A DNA stretch of 64,000 nucleotides from Erythrobacteraceae bacterium CCH12-C2 (GTDB lineage Bacteria > Pseudomonadota > Alphaproteobacteria > Sphingomonadales > Sphingomonadaceae), in assembly GCA_001556995.1 (NCBI GenBank), contig LSKF01000001.1:31545-95544 (forward strand), read 5' to 3'. Positions 41,919 to 50,613 of the stretch are shown one piece after another. The position numbers and the translations under genes were made by a program. Position 1 is the stretch's first letter. The number at the start of each line of letters is the position of its first letter. Below the pieces are notes generated by a model, which made no database searches, was not told the origin of the DNA, and saw nothing but the letters and a program-made list of their open reading frames with translations.

Positions 41919-42734
41919 CTACAGCTTGCCGCTTCCCATCTCCGCGAACATTTTCTGGAAATCGGCATAGCTAGGCTGGTGCGCAGTCACACCGCCATCG
42001 ATCGGGATTGCCGCACCGGTAATAAATTCGCTCTCGTCGCTGGCGAGGAAAGCGACGAGATTGGCAATATCTTCCGGCTCGCCAAGCCGCGGAGTCAAAT
42101 GGTGCGACAGGAGAATGTCTTTCACCACAGGAGGGGTTGACTGGGTCGCCAGCGGGGTCAGCACGAAACCGATCACCATGCAGTTCGAACGCACGCCTAG
42201 CTTGCCATACTGGGTGGCGATCATGCGATTGAGCTGGATCAGCGCAGCCTTGGAAGAGCCATAGGCAGTCAGCGTGGATTCGCCCTGCACGCCGAAGCCG
42301 GATGCGCTGTGGATGATCGATCCACGCCCGCCTTCGATCATGTGGGACAGGACATATTTGCTCATCAGCATGGCCCCGCGCACGTTGACAGCCATCGCCC
42401 TGTCCCACGCGGCCACATCAAGATTCATTACATCAAGGTCTGCCTGACGCTGCGCGTCGTTCTGGATCGCGGCGTTGTTGTGCAGGATGTCGATCCGGCC
42501 AAGATCAGTGACCACCTGCTGGGCGAGTTCGCGCACGGAATTCTCGTCCGTCAGGTCAAGCGGTAGCGCCAGCGCGCCTTCGATGTCCTGTGCAGCGGCA
42601 GCAGCTGCATCGGCATCGATATCGCCCAGCACCACACGGGAGCCTTCCGCAGCCAGCCGCCGCGCGGATGCCGCGCCGATACCGCCTGCAGCACCTGTGA
42701 CAATTGCAACCCTGCCTTCCAGCCGTCCGGTCAT
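41919..42734 (-). CDS. SDR family oxidoreductase with HQPSYAD tail (C)
   Basis: A 271-residue SDR with TGAAGGIGAASAR, ILHNNAA and YGSSK. It ends IDGGVTAHQPSYADFQKMF, the third example of the tail seen in the SDRs at 16604 and 37385. It is a single-gene unit on the minus strand, convergent with the operon ending at 41906. The ATG at 42734 follows GAGGAG; the frame is open farther upstream but crosses the promoter element at 42785. Confidence 0.92.
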   Translation of the reverse strand: MTGRLEGRVAIVTGAAGGIGAASARRLAAEGSRVVLGDIDADAAAAAAQDIEGALALPLDLTDENSVRELAQQVVTDLGRIDILHNNAAIQNDAQRQADLDVMNLDVAAWDRAMAVNVRGAMLMSKYVLSHMIEGGRGSIIHSASGFGVQGESTLTAYGSSKAALIQLNRMIATQYGKLGVRSNCMVIGFVLTPLATQSTPPVVKDILLSHHLTPRLGEPEDIANLVAFLASDESEFITGAAIPIDGGVTAHQPSYADFQKMFAEMGSGKL

Positions 42735-42784
42735 TGGAATCTCCTCATTTTGAAGCAATAGATTGCAAGGGGCCCGGCTCACAA

Positions 42785-42800
42785 CCTGTCGCGGGGCAGG
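42785..42800. promoter_or_regulatory. Copy 7 of the 16-bp palindrome (divergent promoter)
   Basis: CCTGTC-gcgg-GGCAGG inside the longer dyad AACCTG...CAGGTT (42783-42802). It lies 50 bp from the SDR start and 55 bp from the membrane-protein start. TTG follows the element on both strands as a possible -35 start. The shape resembles a lux-box. Confidence 0.6.
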
Positions 42801-42855
42801 TTGCGTGTATTTCACAGGCCTCCATCTGACTTTGAGAAATGTTGGGGAGGGTGTG

Positions 42856-43626
42856 TTGGCATCAACGATCGTGCCGATGCCGGTAATGCCGGCACCTCAG
42901 CCTGCGGGGACGATCTTTCTGGTCGGCACCTGCATTATCATGGTCGGCATCCTGGCGTGGTTGGCGCTGGGGCATGAAAGGCGACTGGGCGGCTGGGTCT
43001 TGCTGCTGGCTTTAGCTGGCACTGCGCATTCCGCGATTATGATAGAGCCGGTCTACGACAACACGCTGCTCTATTGGTATCAGGCAGAAGACCCGCTGGC
43101 CTTCATCCGCGGATATGAGCGGACCATACCTTGGTATGTGCCGCTAGGCTATGCTTGGTTCTTCGGCGGCTCAGCCTATCTGGTCTGGCGTGTGATAGAA
43201 CGCGGCGCATCGGCTGCGCGAATCTGGCAGCTGTTCTCTGCCACTGCAGCGGTTGACTGGTTGGCTGTATCGATTTGTGAATGGCTGGACCTCAGCGCCA
43301 TCTCCGGCAACCAGCCTTTCCATCTGTTTGGCTCTCCCGGGTGGTTTTCCTTCTGCGATGCCACCGGCGGCTTTGTGTTGGGCGCGGCGCTTGCCAAGCT
43401 CATGCCCTACCTCTCGGGTAGTAAGCGGCTGTGGTTGCTGATCCTGCCGAGCTTCACCTACGCGGCAACGCAGGGATCGACCACCGCACCTGTCTCGCTG
43501 GCACTGAATTCGGCTTGGTCGCCGTTCATGACGTGGCTGGCTGGCACTGCCACGATGGCAATGTGCCTGATTGCCATCCATGTGATCGCCAAGATGGCGC
43601 AGCTGCGGCAGGAAAGCTCATTGTGA
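42856..43626 (+). CDS. Predicted seven-helix membrane protein of unknown family
   Basis: A 256-residue hydrophobic protein with about seven transmembrane segments, for example TIFLVGTCIIMVGILAWLAL and PLGYAWFFGGSAYLVWRV. I do not recognise the family. The start is uncertain: TTG at 42856 has GGGGAGG at 5 bp and the usual distance from the palindrome, GTG at 42853 is too close to the SD, and a TTG at 42763 would lie upstream of the palindrome. The next gene, an MFS transporter, starts inside its stop codon, so the two membrane proteins may act together. Confidence 0.7.
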   Translation: MASTIVPMPVMPAPQPAGTIFLVGTCIIMVGILAWLALGHERRLGGWVLLLALAGTAHSAIMIEPVYDNTLLYWYQAEDPLAFIRGYERTIPWYVPLGYAWFFGGSAYLVWRVIERGASAARIWQLFSATAAVDWLAVSICEWLDLSAISGNQPFHLFGSPGWFSFCDATGGFVLGAALAKLMPYLSGSKRLWLLILPSFTYAATQGSTTAPVSLALNSAWSPFMTWLAGTATMAMCLIAIHVIAKMAQLRQESSL

Positions 43627-44948
43627 GCCAATTTCCAGGCCGCGACTGGTGGTTCATCAGCCTGTTCGGCACGATTTACGCGTTCAACTTTATCGACCGG
43701 ATGATCATTGCCGTGGTCGGGGAGTCGATAAGGCAGGAATTCGGCCTGAGCGATTTCCAGCTTGGCATCATGGGCGGAGCGGCCTTTGCGCTGTTTTACG
43801 GCGGCGTCGGCATACCGCTTGCGCGGCTGGCAGAGCGGGTCAACCGAATCGGCATCGTGGCAACCGCCACCGCCCTATGGTCCTTGATGACCATTCTTTC
43901 CGGTGCGGCGACCGGCTATATCCAGTTGCTGCTGGCGCGCATGGGCGTGGGTGTGGGTGAGGCGGGATTTACGCCACCAGTCGTCTCCCTGATTGCAGAT
44001 CGTTTCCCTCCCGAACGGCGTGCCACGGTTTTCTCGATGATCGCTGTTGGCGTTTCCGTGGGCGGTGCCATCGGTGTGCTGGCCGGGGGCTGGATCGCGC
44101 AAACCTATGGTTGGCGTTGGGCTTTCGTGGCGGCAGGGGCACCCGGCATCGGCCTGGCGCTGTTGCTGTGGCTGACCATCAGCGAACCTGTGCGCCTCAA
44201 CGCTGGACAATCGGCACCGCCATTCGGTGCGGTGCTTCGACGGGTTAGAAAGTCTCGCGCATTCGTGGCGTTTACACTTGGCAGCGGCATCGTGGCGCTG
44301 GTCGGCTTTGGCCTGAACCTTTTCCTGATCCCGTTGTTGGTGCGGCGGTTCGGTTTCGACCTTGCCGAAGCGGCTTTGACGTTTGCCTTCACCTTCAGCG
44401 CGGCCACCGCGCTGGGCGGCGTTATGGGCGGGCTGGCTGCCGATCGGTTCGCTGCCAGCCAATACCGGCGTTATGGCATCCTGCCGATGGTTTCGACCAC
44501 GTTGGCGCTGCCGCTTTTCCTGGCGGCGATTTACCAAGACGAATGGCAGATCATGGCGGTGCTACTGTTTGCCTCTACCTTCTGCCTCTATGCCTTTCTC
44601 CCCACTATCATGACCGTGACGCAGCGGCTGGTGGAACCGCGGATGCGCGCCACGGCAGCGGCCATTCACGCCTTCGGCCAGACCGCATTTGGCCTTGGCC
44701 TGGGATCGGCCTTCCTCGGCTATATGAGCGATTTGCTGGCGACGGCGCGCTATGGCCAGCAATATGCAAGCCAATGTCTTGGCGGCGGCGCAAGTGCATC
44801 GGCCAGCTGTGCGGAGGCCGCAGGCACCGGCTTGCAGCAGGCGCTGCTGATGCTGGGCCTTTTCCTGCTTCTCGCGATCGTCTGCTACTGGCTGGCGGCT
44901 CGCTCGATTTCCGCAGAAATAACCTTGATCGAAGGCGAAGCGAAATGA
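43623..44948 (+). CDS. MFS transporter (spinster-like group)
   Basis: A 441-residue, 12-helix transporter. FIDRMIIAVVGESIRQEFGL and ARMGVGVGEAGFTPPVVSLI are typical of the MFS group abundant in sphingomonads. Start is GTG at 43623 overlapping the stop of the membrane protein gene; upstream extension would only cover that gene. It overlaps the FAD oxidoreductase by ATGA. The substrate is unknown; uptake of the compound fed to the island is a plausible role. Confidence 0.9.
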   Translation: MSQFPGRDWWFISLFGTIYAFNFIDRMIIAVVGESIRQEFGLSDFQLGIMGGAAFALFYGGVGIPLARLAERVNRIGIVATATALWSLMTILSGAATGYIQLLLARMGVGVGEAGFTPPVVSLIADRFPPERRATVFSMIAVGVSVGGAIGVLAGGWIAQTYGWRWAFVAAGAPGIGLALLLWLTISEPVRLNAGQSAPPFGAVLRRVRKSRAFVAFTLGSGIVALVGFGLNLFLIPLLVRRFGFDLAEAALTFAFTFSAATALGGVMGGLAADRFAASQYRRYGILPMVSTTLALPLFLAAIYQDEWQIMAVLLFASTFCLYAFLPTIMTVTQRLVEPRMRATAAAIHAFGQTAFGLGLGSAFLGYMSDLLATARYGQQYASQCLGGGASASASCAEAAGTGLQQALLMLGLFLLLAIVCYWLAARSISAEITLIEGEAK

Positions 44949-46513
44949 GCGAAATTCATGATGCTGTCATTATCGGTGCCGGCCACAACGGGATGGCGGC
45001 TGCCGGGTATCTGAGCCGTGCCGGCAAGAAGGTCGTGGTCGTCGAGCGGATGGCAAAGGTCGGCGGGATGACGAGTGCGGGATACATGATCCCCGAAGCG
45101 CCAGACTACCTGGTGACACCCTGCGCGGTCGAGCTGCTGTTCGCGCGCGGATCGGGCATAATCGAAGATCTGGAACTTGCTCGCCATGGCCTACGGACTG
45201 TCGATCCCGATCCCAGCTATGCCTATCTCCATCCCGATGGCAGCTCGATTGCGCTGTTTCGCGATTACCGGCGCACGGCGGATGATATCGCCCGCATCCA
45301 TCCCGGGGATGGCAACCAATACCTGAAGTTCATGGAAGTCATGGACGCAATGATGGATATCGGTTTCCCGATCATGATGGCGGAACCTGGTCGGCCTGAT
45401 CTGCGCAACCTTGGCAAGATGATCAAGAGCGCGGTGCGCAATGTGCGGTTGAAGGATCAGCTGCTGGCGATCTCCAAGGCAACGGCAGACCAGGTGGCCT
45501 GCGAGTGGTTCGAACACCCTGCCACCATTGCGCTGCTGAACGGCATTGCCGCGGGTGCGGGGCCGGTCGACGATGATGGCAACGCCGCTGCCTACATGAT
45601 CTTTGCCGTCACCCACCGCCTTGGGACAGGCAAACCCATCGGCAGCCTGCAGGCCTTTGCCGATGCCATGGCCAGCAGCATTACCGAATCCGGCGCTGAG
45701 ATCATGCTCAATGCGCCTGTCGCGGAAATCCTGATTGATGATGGCGCGGCGCGGGGCGTGCGTCTGGCCGATGGCCGGGTGCTGCGATCGAAGGTGGTGA
45801 TCGCGACCAGCGATCCCCGCACGACCTTTGCAATGACGACGCCGGGCAAGGTTGACCGGCAGCTGATGAAACGGATTGGGCATGTCCCCTCCAACCGTTC
45901 CAACGCGGCGCCTTTCCTTGCCAACGTTGCGATGAAGGTACCCTTGCGACTCAAGCGGCACCAGGATTTGCGGCACGACGATGCCGATCTGAACAAGGCG
46001 GTAGGCCTGATCGGGCTGGCCGATGACGTGCGCAACAGCTTTGCCTCCGCTCGGCGCGGCGATATTCCAGATCGTCATGCAGTCTCGCTAACCCCGCTGT
46101 CTAACAGCGATCCTTCGCAGGCACCGGAGGGGTGCTCGCTTGCATACATTTACCTCCCCGCAATAGCGGTGGATGCGCGCGAGGGGTGGTCGCAGGAGTT
46201 GAAAGACCGGACCATGGCATCGATCATCGCCCAAATTTCCGAATACTATGACGGCTTCCAGCACGAGGTTGGCCGCTTTGTGGAAACCCCGCGGGAACGC
46301 GAGACACGGCTGAACGTGACCAACGGCTGCGTAACCCATGTGGATTTCGGTGCCTTGCGGTCAGGGCAGCATCGCCCGGCTACAGGGTTTGGCGGACCCA
46401 AGCCAGCGGTGCCCGGGTTGTACCTGGGCGGGGCGGGCAGCCATCCGGGCGGCGGCGTATCCGGCATTGCGGGCCGGATCGCGGCAGACCGGGTCCTGCG
46501 GCACCTGAGATAG
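44945..46513 (+). CDS. FAD-dependent oxidoreductase, phytoene-desaturase-like
   Basis: A 522-residue flavoprotein of the CrtI/COG1233 type. GAGHNGMAAAGYLSRAG is the FAD loop, the RMAKVGGMTSAG segment follows, and GLYLGGAGSHPGGGVSGIAG is the diagnostic C-terminal FAD motif. Carotenoid synthesis genes are absent, so a desaturase or isomerase for a pathway intermediate is more likely than carotenoid formation. It is translationally coupled to the MFS gene and ends convergent with the hydrolase gene. Confidence 0.88.
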   Translation: MSEIHDAVIIGAGHNGMAAAGYLSRAGKKVVVVERMAKVGGMTSAGYMIPEAPDYLVTPCAVELLFARGSGIIEDLELARHGLRTVDPDPSYAYLHPDGSSIALFRDYRRTADDIARIHPGDGNQYLKFMEVMDAMMDIGFPIMMAEPGRPDLRNLGKMIKSAVRNVRLKDQLLAISKATADQVACEWFEHPATIALLNGIAAGAGPVDDDGNAAAYMIFAVTHRLGTGKPIGSLQAFADAMASSITESGAEIMLNAPVAEILIDDGAARGVRLADGRVLRSKVVIATSDPRTTFAMTTPGKVDRQLMKRIGHVPSNRSNAAPFLANVAMKVPLRLKRHQDLRHDDADLNKAVGLIGLADDVRNSFASARRGDIPDRHAVSLTPLSNSDPSQAPEGCSLAYIYLPAIAVDAREGWSQELKDRTMASIIAQISEYYDGFQHEVGRFVETPRERETRLNVTNGCVTHVDFGALRSGQHRPATGFGGPKPAVPGLYLGGAGSHPGGGVSGIAGRIAADRVLRHLR

Positions 46514-46539
46514 CGCCGATGGCCGGGCCGCAGATCTTC

Positions 46540-47412
46540 TCAGGTTCGATCTATCCAGCTGTCGAGCGCCTGCCAGTGGCTGATCCGCGTGCCGGCAAAG
46601 TTCTGACAGTGTGCCGCCTCGTTTACGATCTGCAACTCGGTGGAAGCCGCCGCCTTGAAATAGCCCGGCTCAAGATCGGGTTTGGGGCTCGTGTCCACCG
46701 TGCTTTGCACCACCAGCACCGGCACCGCGATGGATGCAGAATCCTCGTGAACAATGCCGGGAGTAAGCGCTGCTATGCCAAGGGTGGCAGGCGTTGTAGA
46801 GGCGTGGGCTTCGTCGGCCTCGATCAGCGAGAGCGGCACATCGGGCCAGTAGAACAGCTTGCGCATCGGTTCTCGCGGCGTGGCAAGATAGCCGCTGGGT
46901 ATGAGGCCTGCCTGCAGCGTTTCAACATCGGTATCGCCAAGCACCATGGGTTGGTTCGCCCAGCCAAGAACTGCTACCCGATCGAACACTGGATGGGTGG
47001 CGGCCTGCGAGATTATCATCATGCCGCCCATCGAATGTCCAATGCCGGTCACGCTGATCTTGCGGCCAAGCCCTTCCAGAACTTGCGACAGCGCCGCTGC
47101 GTGCGCGCGGGCGATTATCGCGCGGCTCAGCTTGCTTTCCGGTTCGGGCCGGGTGCTTTCCCCCATGCCAAGCATGTCGATGGACAGAACGGCCTTGCCA
47201 TGATCGCAGAACCATCGGGCAAAGCTATAGCTTTCATCGGCAAAGGTAGGATGCCAGTAGAGCCGCGAGTAGCCGCCTCCATGAATGGCGAAGACAAGAT
47301 GTTCGCCAACCTCTTCCCAATTGTCCGGGGTGTGCAGGGTGGCGGCGATCTCCACCGTCTCGCCAATCCCCGCCGCAGCGGTAACGTCCACCATCACGTC
47401 GGCTGATTTCAT
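46540..47412 (-). CDS. Alpha/beta hydrolase
   Basis: A 290-residue cytoplasmic hydrolase. HGGG (residues 44-47) is the oxyanion segment, Ser127 in GHSMGG is the nucleophile, and AHCQNFAG includes the likely catalytic His. AAGGAG at 9 bp supports ATG 47412; ATGs at 47439 and 47463 lack an SD and approach the palindrome. It could open a lactone or cleave an ester or a C-C bond. Single gene on the minus strand, divergent from the DUF1214-like/P450 unit. Confidence 0.88.
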   Translation of the reverse strand: MKSADVMVDVTAAAGIGETVEIAATLHTPDNWEEVGEHLVFAIHGGGYSRLYWHPTFADESYSFARWFCDHGKAVLSIDMLGMGESTRPEPESKLSRAIIARAHAAALSQVLEGLGRKISVTGIGHSMGGMMIISQAATHPVFDRVAVLGWANQPMVLGDTDVETLQAGLIPSGYLATPREPMRKLFYWPDVPLSLIEADEAHASTTPATLGIAALTPGIVHEDSASIAVPVLVVQSTVDTSPKPDLEPGYFKAAASTELQIVNEAAHCQNFAGTRISHWQALDSWIDRT

Positions 47413-47466
47413 CGCCCGTCGCTCCTTGTTGAAGCTCATGGCTTGGGCCAGCACATGGGGCATTCA

Positions 47467-47482
47467 CCTGCCGGGAGAAAGG
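47467..47482. promoter_or_regulatory. Copy 8 of the 16-bp palindrome (divergent promoter)
   Basis: CCTGCC-ggga-GAAAGG, 54 bp from the hydrolase start at 47412 and 57 bp from the DUF1214-like start at 47540. TTG follows on the plus strand. Its position helps decide both start codons. Confidence 0.5.
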
Positions 47483-47539
47483 TTGATGCGTCAGGCGCCT
47501 GATGAAAACAGGCTTGGACTGGAAGAGGAGCTATTGGGA

Positions 47540-48727
47540 ATGAGCGAGGATGGCTTGGCCTGGGAAAAGCTGATCGAAGGTTTGCGCCCGCTTGGCGCCG
47601 CCATGCGCGAACGCATGCCGGAAAGGCTGCGGGGCGATCCGCAGGTCATGGCGGAATCGATGCGCTTGCTGCTGGCAGGACTGGCTCGCGCAATTTCGGA
47701 CGCGATGGTTGGCAATCGCCAGCATCCCATATTCGTGCCCGAACTGAATATCGCCCAGAACATTTTCCAGCCCAATGCCGACACGATCTACAAGTCCGCC
47801 ATCATCGAGAAGGGTGGCAGCTACCTGTTGCGCGGCAATCGGGGCACGGTGCGCATGATCATCCTGGCCCAGATGGGGCCGGATACCTTGCGCACGGGGC
47901 AGCATAGCCCGCTGCTTGGTCAGATCGACTTCGATGATCTCACGCTTGGTGACGACGGAGCTTTCGAACTGGTTATCTCTCCGCTGCGGCCTGTGGGCTA
48001 TGAAGGCGACTGGTTTGCGCTGGATCCGCAGTGCGAGAAGCTGATGGTCCGCATCGTTTCCTGTGACTGGGGGGTGGAGCGAGAGCCGCGCTTTGGCATC
48101 ACCCGACTGGACGTTGATGAGGCGAAAGGGCGGCCTTCTGTCGCGGAACTGCACGCCGCCTTCGATGAAATGCCCTTTATTTCCGGCGTATGCGCCTTGG
48201 CCTTCCCCACCCATGTGGAGGAGCTGCGCAACGAAGGGTATCTCAATCAACTGAAGATATTCGACGTTTCGCAAATGTCCGGCCTGCAAGGGCAGTTCTA
48301 CTATGAAGGGGCATACGAACTGGATGATGACGAAGCCCTGATCAGCGAAGTGCGCGTGCCCGCAAGCTATCGCTACTGGTCGATCATCCTCACCAACGAC
48401 ATCTATGAAACAACCGACTGGTACAACAACCAGGCAAGCCTGAACGACAAGCAAGGGGCCGTCGATCCCGACGGGGTATTCCGCACGGTCATCTCTGCGC
48501 GCGACCCGGGTGTGCACAACTGGCTCGACACATCGGGCTATCGCAGTGGCGCGATCCAGGGGCGCTGGTTTGAGGCCAGCGAAAAGCCGATGCCTACCTT
48601 AAGAAAGGTCAAGACCGCCGATATTCTGTCGCATTTGCCGGAATCGACACGGCGTGTAAGCCCCGAACAGCGCAGTGAGGCGTTGCGCGACCGTCGGCTT
48701 GCCGCGCAGATGCGTATCATCTGGTAA
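47540..48727 (+). CDS. DUF1214-like protein 2
   Basis: A 395-residue soluble protein. The C-terminal part has YWSIILTNDIYETTDWYNNQ and ARDPGVHNWLDTSG, the same signature as the protein at 40124. FVPELNIAQNIFQPNADTIY in the N-terminal half is also DUF1214/DUF1254-like. ATG 47540 has GAGGAG at 9 bp; ATG 47486 (18 residues longer) is possible but its leader overlaps the palindrome. It precedes a P450 gene by 28 bp and is probably co-transcribed. Role unknown. Confidence 0.75.
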   Translation: MSEDGLAWEKLIEGLRPLGAAMRERMPERLRGDPQVMAESMRLLLAGLARAISDAMVGNRQHPIFVPELNIAQNIFQPNADTIYKSAIIEKGGSYLLRGNRGTVRMIILAQMGPDTLRTGQHSPLLGQIDFDDLTLGDDGAFELVISPLRPVGYEGDWFALDPQCEKLMVRIVSCDWGVEREPRFGITRLDVDEAKGRPSVAELHAAFDEMPFISGVCALAFPTHVEELRNEGYLNQLKIFDVSQMSGLQGQFYYEGAYELDDDEALISEVRVPASYRYWSIILTNDIYETTDWYNNQASLNDKQGAVDPDGVFRTVISARDPGVHNWLDTSGYRSGAIQGRWFEASEKPMPTLRKVKTADILSHLPESTRRVSPEQRSEALRDRRLAAQMRIIW

Positions 48728-48755
48728 GCGCCAGAATTTATAACGGAGAGTGAAA

Positions 48756-49979
48756 ATGGCTTCCGCCCCGGTAAAAGACATTCCGGCCCATGTTCCCGCC
48801 GACAAGGTCGTGACGCTTGACTTCTTCAAGCGCGAGAACACCGATGTGTGCCCGCAGGAAGTGATGCTGCCCGAAATACACCGCACGCTTCCGCCACTGA
48901 CCTGGTGCACCAACATCTTCCCTGGCGACCAGGGTGGCTGGCTGCTGACCAAGGTTGAGGATATGCACACGGTGCTGCGCGATCCGGACAACTACACCAA
49001 GAACGGGATGGGCAAGTTCGCCCAGTCAATCGGTGAAGACTGGCTGGTGATCCCCACTGAAACCGATCCGCCCGAGCATGGCGAATATCGCAAGGCGCTG
49101 AACCCCTTTTTCGCGCCGCAGAAGATCGCCCGTATGCGCGATGAACTGCATGAACGTGCGGTCCGCCTGATCGATGGCTTCAAGGACGATGGCCACTGCG
49201 AATTCGTGGACGCATTCTCCGCGAAATTCCCGATCTTCATCGTGCTGGACTTGCTTGGCTTGCCGCAGGAACGGATGCCGGAATTCCTAGAATGGGAGAA
49301 GAACATCTTCCACACCAACGATTTCGAACTTCGCACGCGTTCGGTTCGCAAGGTGGTGGACTACCTGAACGAGGTGATCGCGGAGCGCCGCGCCAATCCC
49401 GGCGACGATTACATCAGCGGGATTTTCGAATACGAGATCGACGGTCGCAAGTGGAACGACAAGGAAGTCTTCGGCCACTGCTTCAATTTGTTCATCGGCG
49501 GGCTTGATACGGTGACATCGCTGCTAGGCAACATTTTTACCTATTTGGCGAAGAATCCGGACAAGCAACAGGAACTGCGCGACGATCCCAAGAAGATCGT
49601 GCTGGCGGTGGAAGAATTCCTGCGCGCCTTTGCGCCGGTCAGCGTGTTCCGCATCGCTGCCAAGGAAATCGAAATCCACGGTCAGAAGATCCTGCCCGGC
49701 GACTATGTGGGCATTTCCACGCCAGTCGCTGGCTATGATCCCGACTATTACGAGAACCCGCAGGAAGTGCGCTTCGATCGCAAGGCGCCGCATATCTCGC
49801 TGGGCTTCGGTATCCACAAGTGCCTGGGCATGCACCTGGCGCGCATGGAACTGCAGACTGCGCTGGAACATTGGTTGAAACTGGTGCCGCCCTTCCGCGT
49901 CGCCGATGGCTTCGAGATTCAGTATCACGTGGGCAACATTACCCATGTGCCCAAGCTTGAACTGGCCTGGGACGTCTAG
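48756..49979 (+). CDS. Cytochrome P450
   Basis: A 407-residue soluble bacterial P450, a heme monooxygenase. The I-helix oxygen site is GGLDT (Asp251-Thr252), the K-helix ExxR is EEFLR, and the heme loop is LGFGIHKCLG with Cys356 as the thiolate ligand. GGAGAG supports the ATG at 48756. It needs a ferredoxin; the [2Fe-2S] ferredoxin at 31432 is a candidate. It is in the same family range as the interrupted P450 at 57837. The substrate is unknown, but closeness to terpenoid and steroid hydroxylases is possible. Confidence 0.95.
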   Translation: MASAPVKDIPAHVPADKVVTLDFFKRENTDVCPQEVMLPEIHRTLPPLTWCTNIFPGDQGGWLLTKVEDMHTVLRDPDNYTKNGMGKFAQSIGEDWLVIPTETDPPEHGEYRKALNPFFAPQKIARMRDELHERAVRLIDGFKDDGHCEFVDAFSAKFPIFIVLDLLGLPQERMPEFLEWEKNIFHTNDFELRTRSVRKVVDYLNEVIAERRANPGDDYISGIFEYEIDGRKWNDKEVFGHCFNLFIGGLDTVTSLLGNIFTYLAKNPDKQQELRDDPKKIVLAVEEFLRAFAPVSVFRIAAKEIEIHGQKILPGDYVGISTPVAGYDPDYYENPQEVRFDRKAPHISLGFGIHKCLGMHLARMELQTALEHWLKLVPPFRVADGFEIQYHVGNITHVPKLELAWDV

Positions 49980-50013
49980 TGAGCTGAGTCGGCCGGTTCT
50001 TCGTTACCTGCCT

Positions 50014-50029
50014 TGCCGCCTCTTCGGCA
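50014..50029. terminator. Hairpin between convergent genes
   Basis: TGCCG-cctctt-CGGCA, between the P450 stop and the convergent NTF2-fold gene. Short stem; weak support as a terminator. Confidence 0.3.
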
Positions 50030-50034
50030 GCCGG

Positions 50035-50493
50035 TCAGGCTTGATGCATATCGACGTGGAAACGTGACAGGCGAAGCGAAGCGATCTTCCATTCGCCATC
50101 CACGCGACGATAAGTCTCGTGATACTGCCCATATCCGGTGATCGAGCCGACGCCTTCTAAAGGTGATCTGCCCGGCTGCCATACAACCCGATCCTGCATG
50201 GCCCATACCGCCCGGGCAGTGTCCGGGCCGGTGAGTTCGACTTCGGGCGTGTGGACCTGGTGACTGCTGGAAGCGTGATCCACGGCGAAGCGAACCTGTG
50301 CGACGATTGCCTCCACGCCCGTAACGGGATCCATGCCGGTATCTTCGCGCACGTCCATCGTGGCATCAGCGGTGAAAAGATTGCCAAATCCAGCCCAGTC
50401 CTTTGTATCCAGGAAACGACAATAGCGTGCCTTTACGTCCTTGATCGCTTCCTTTGTCTGCAGATCGGCAAGACCATGTGTAGTGGAATTCAT
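50035..50493 (-). CDS. SnoaL-like (NTF2 fold) protein
   Basis: A 152-residue NTF2-fold protein of the SnoaL-like_4 kind common beside ring-hydroxylating enzymes. KEAIKDVKARYCRFLDTKDW is the family's first helix and YHETYRRVDGEWKIASLRL the closing strands. ATG 50493 follows GGAGG. Single minus-strand gene, divergent from the LLM-kinase unit. It may bind or isomerise a pathway intermediate; no catalytic residues are assigned. Confidence 0.85.
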   Translation of the reverse strand: MNSTTHGLADLQTKEAIKDVKARYCRFLDTKDWAGFGNLFTADATMDVREDTGMDPVTGVEAIVAQVRFAVDHASSSHQVHTPEVELTGPDTARAVWAMQDRVVWQPGRSPLEGVGSITGYGQYHETYRRVDGEWKIASLRLSRFHVDMHQA

Positions 50494-50541
50494 GATTACC
50501 TCCAAGAATGGCGAAGCTGGCAGTGCAGAAGAAGAGGCTTG

Positions 50542-50557
50542 CCTGCCTTTGGGAAGG
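50542..50557. promoter_or_regulatory. Copy 9 of the 16-bp palindrome (divergent promoter)
   Basis: CCTGCC-tttg-GGAAGG, 48 bp from the SnoaL-like start and 56 bp from the LLM start. TTGCGA follows on the plus strand as a possible -35 box. Confidence 0.45.
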
Positions 50558-50613
50558 TTGCGAACCGCCTTCCTGGGTTGACTTAGGGCCACTAGAACAA
50601 TGGAGAGTTCAAA

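Noticed and set aside
44945..46513. Carotenoid biosynthesis gene (crtI)
   Set aside because: The protein has the phytoene-desaturase-like FAD motifs, but no crtB, crtY or crtE gene accompanies it and its operon partners are transporters.
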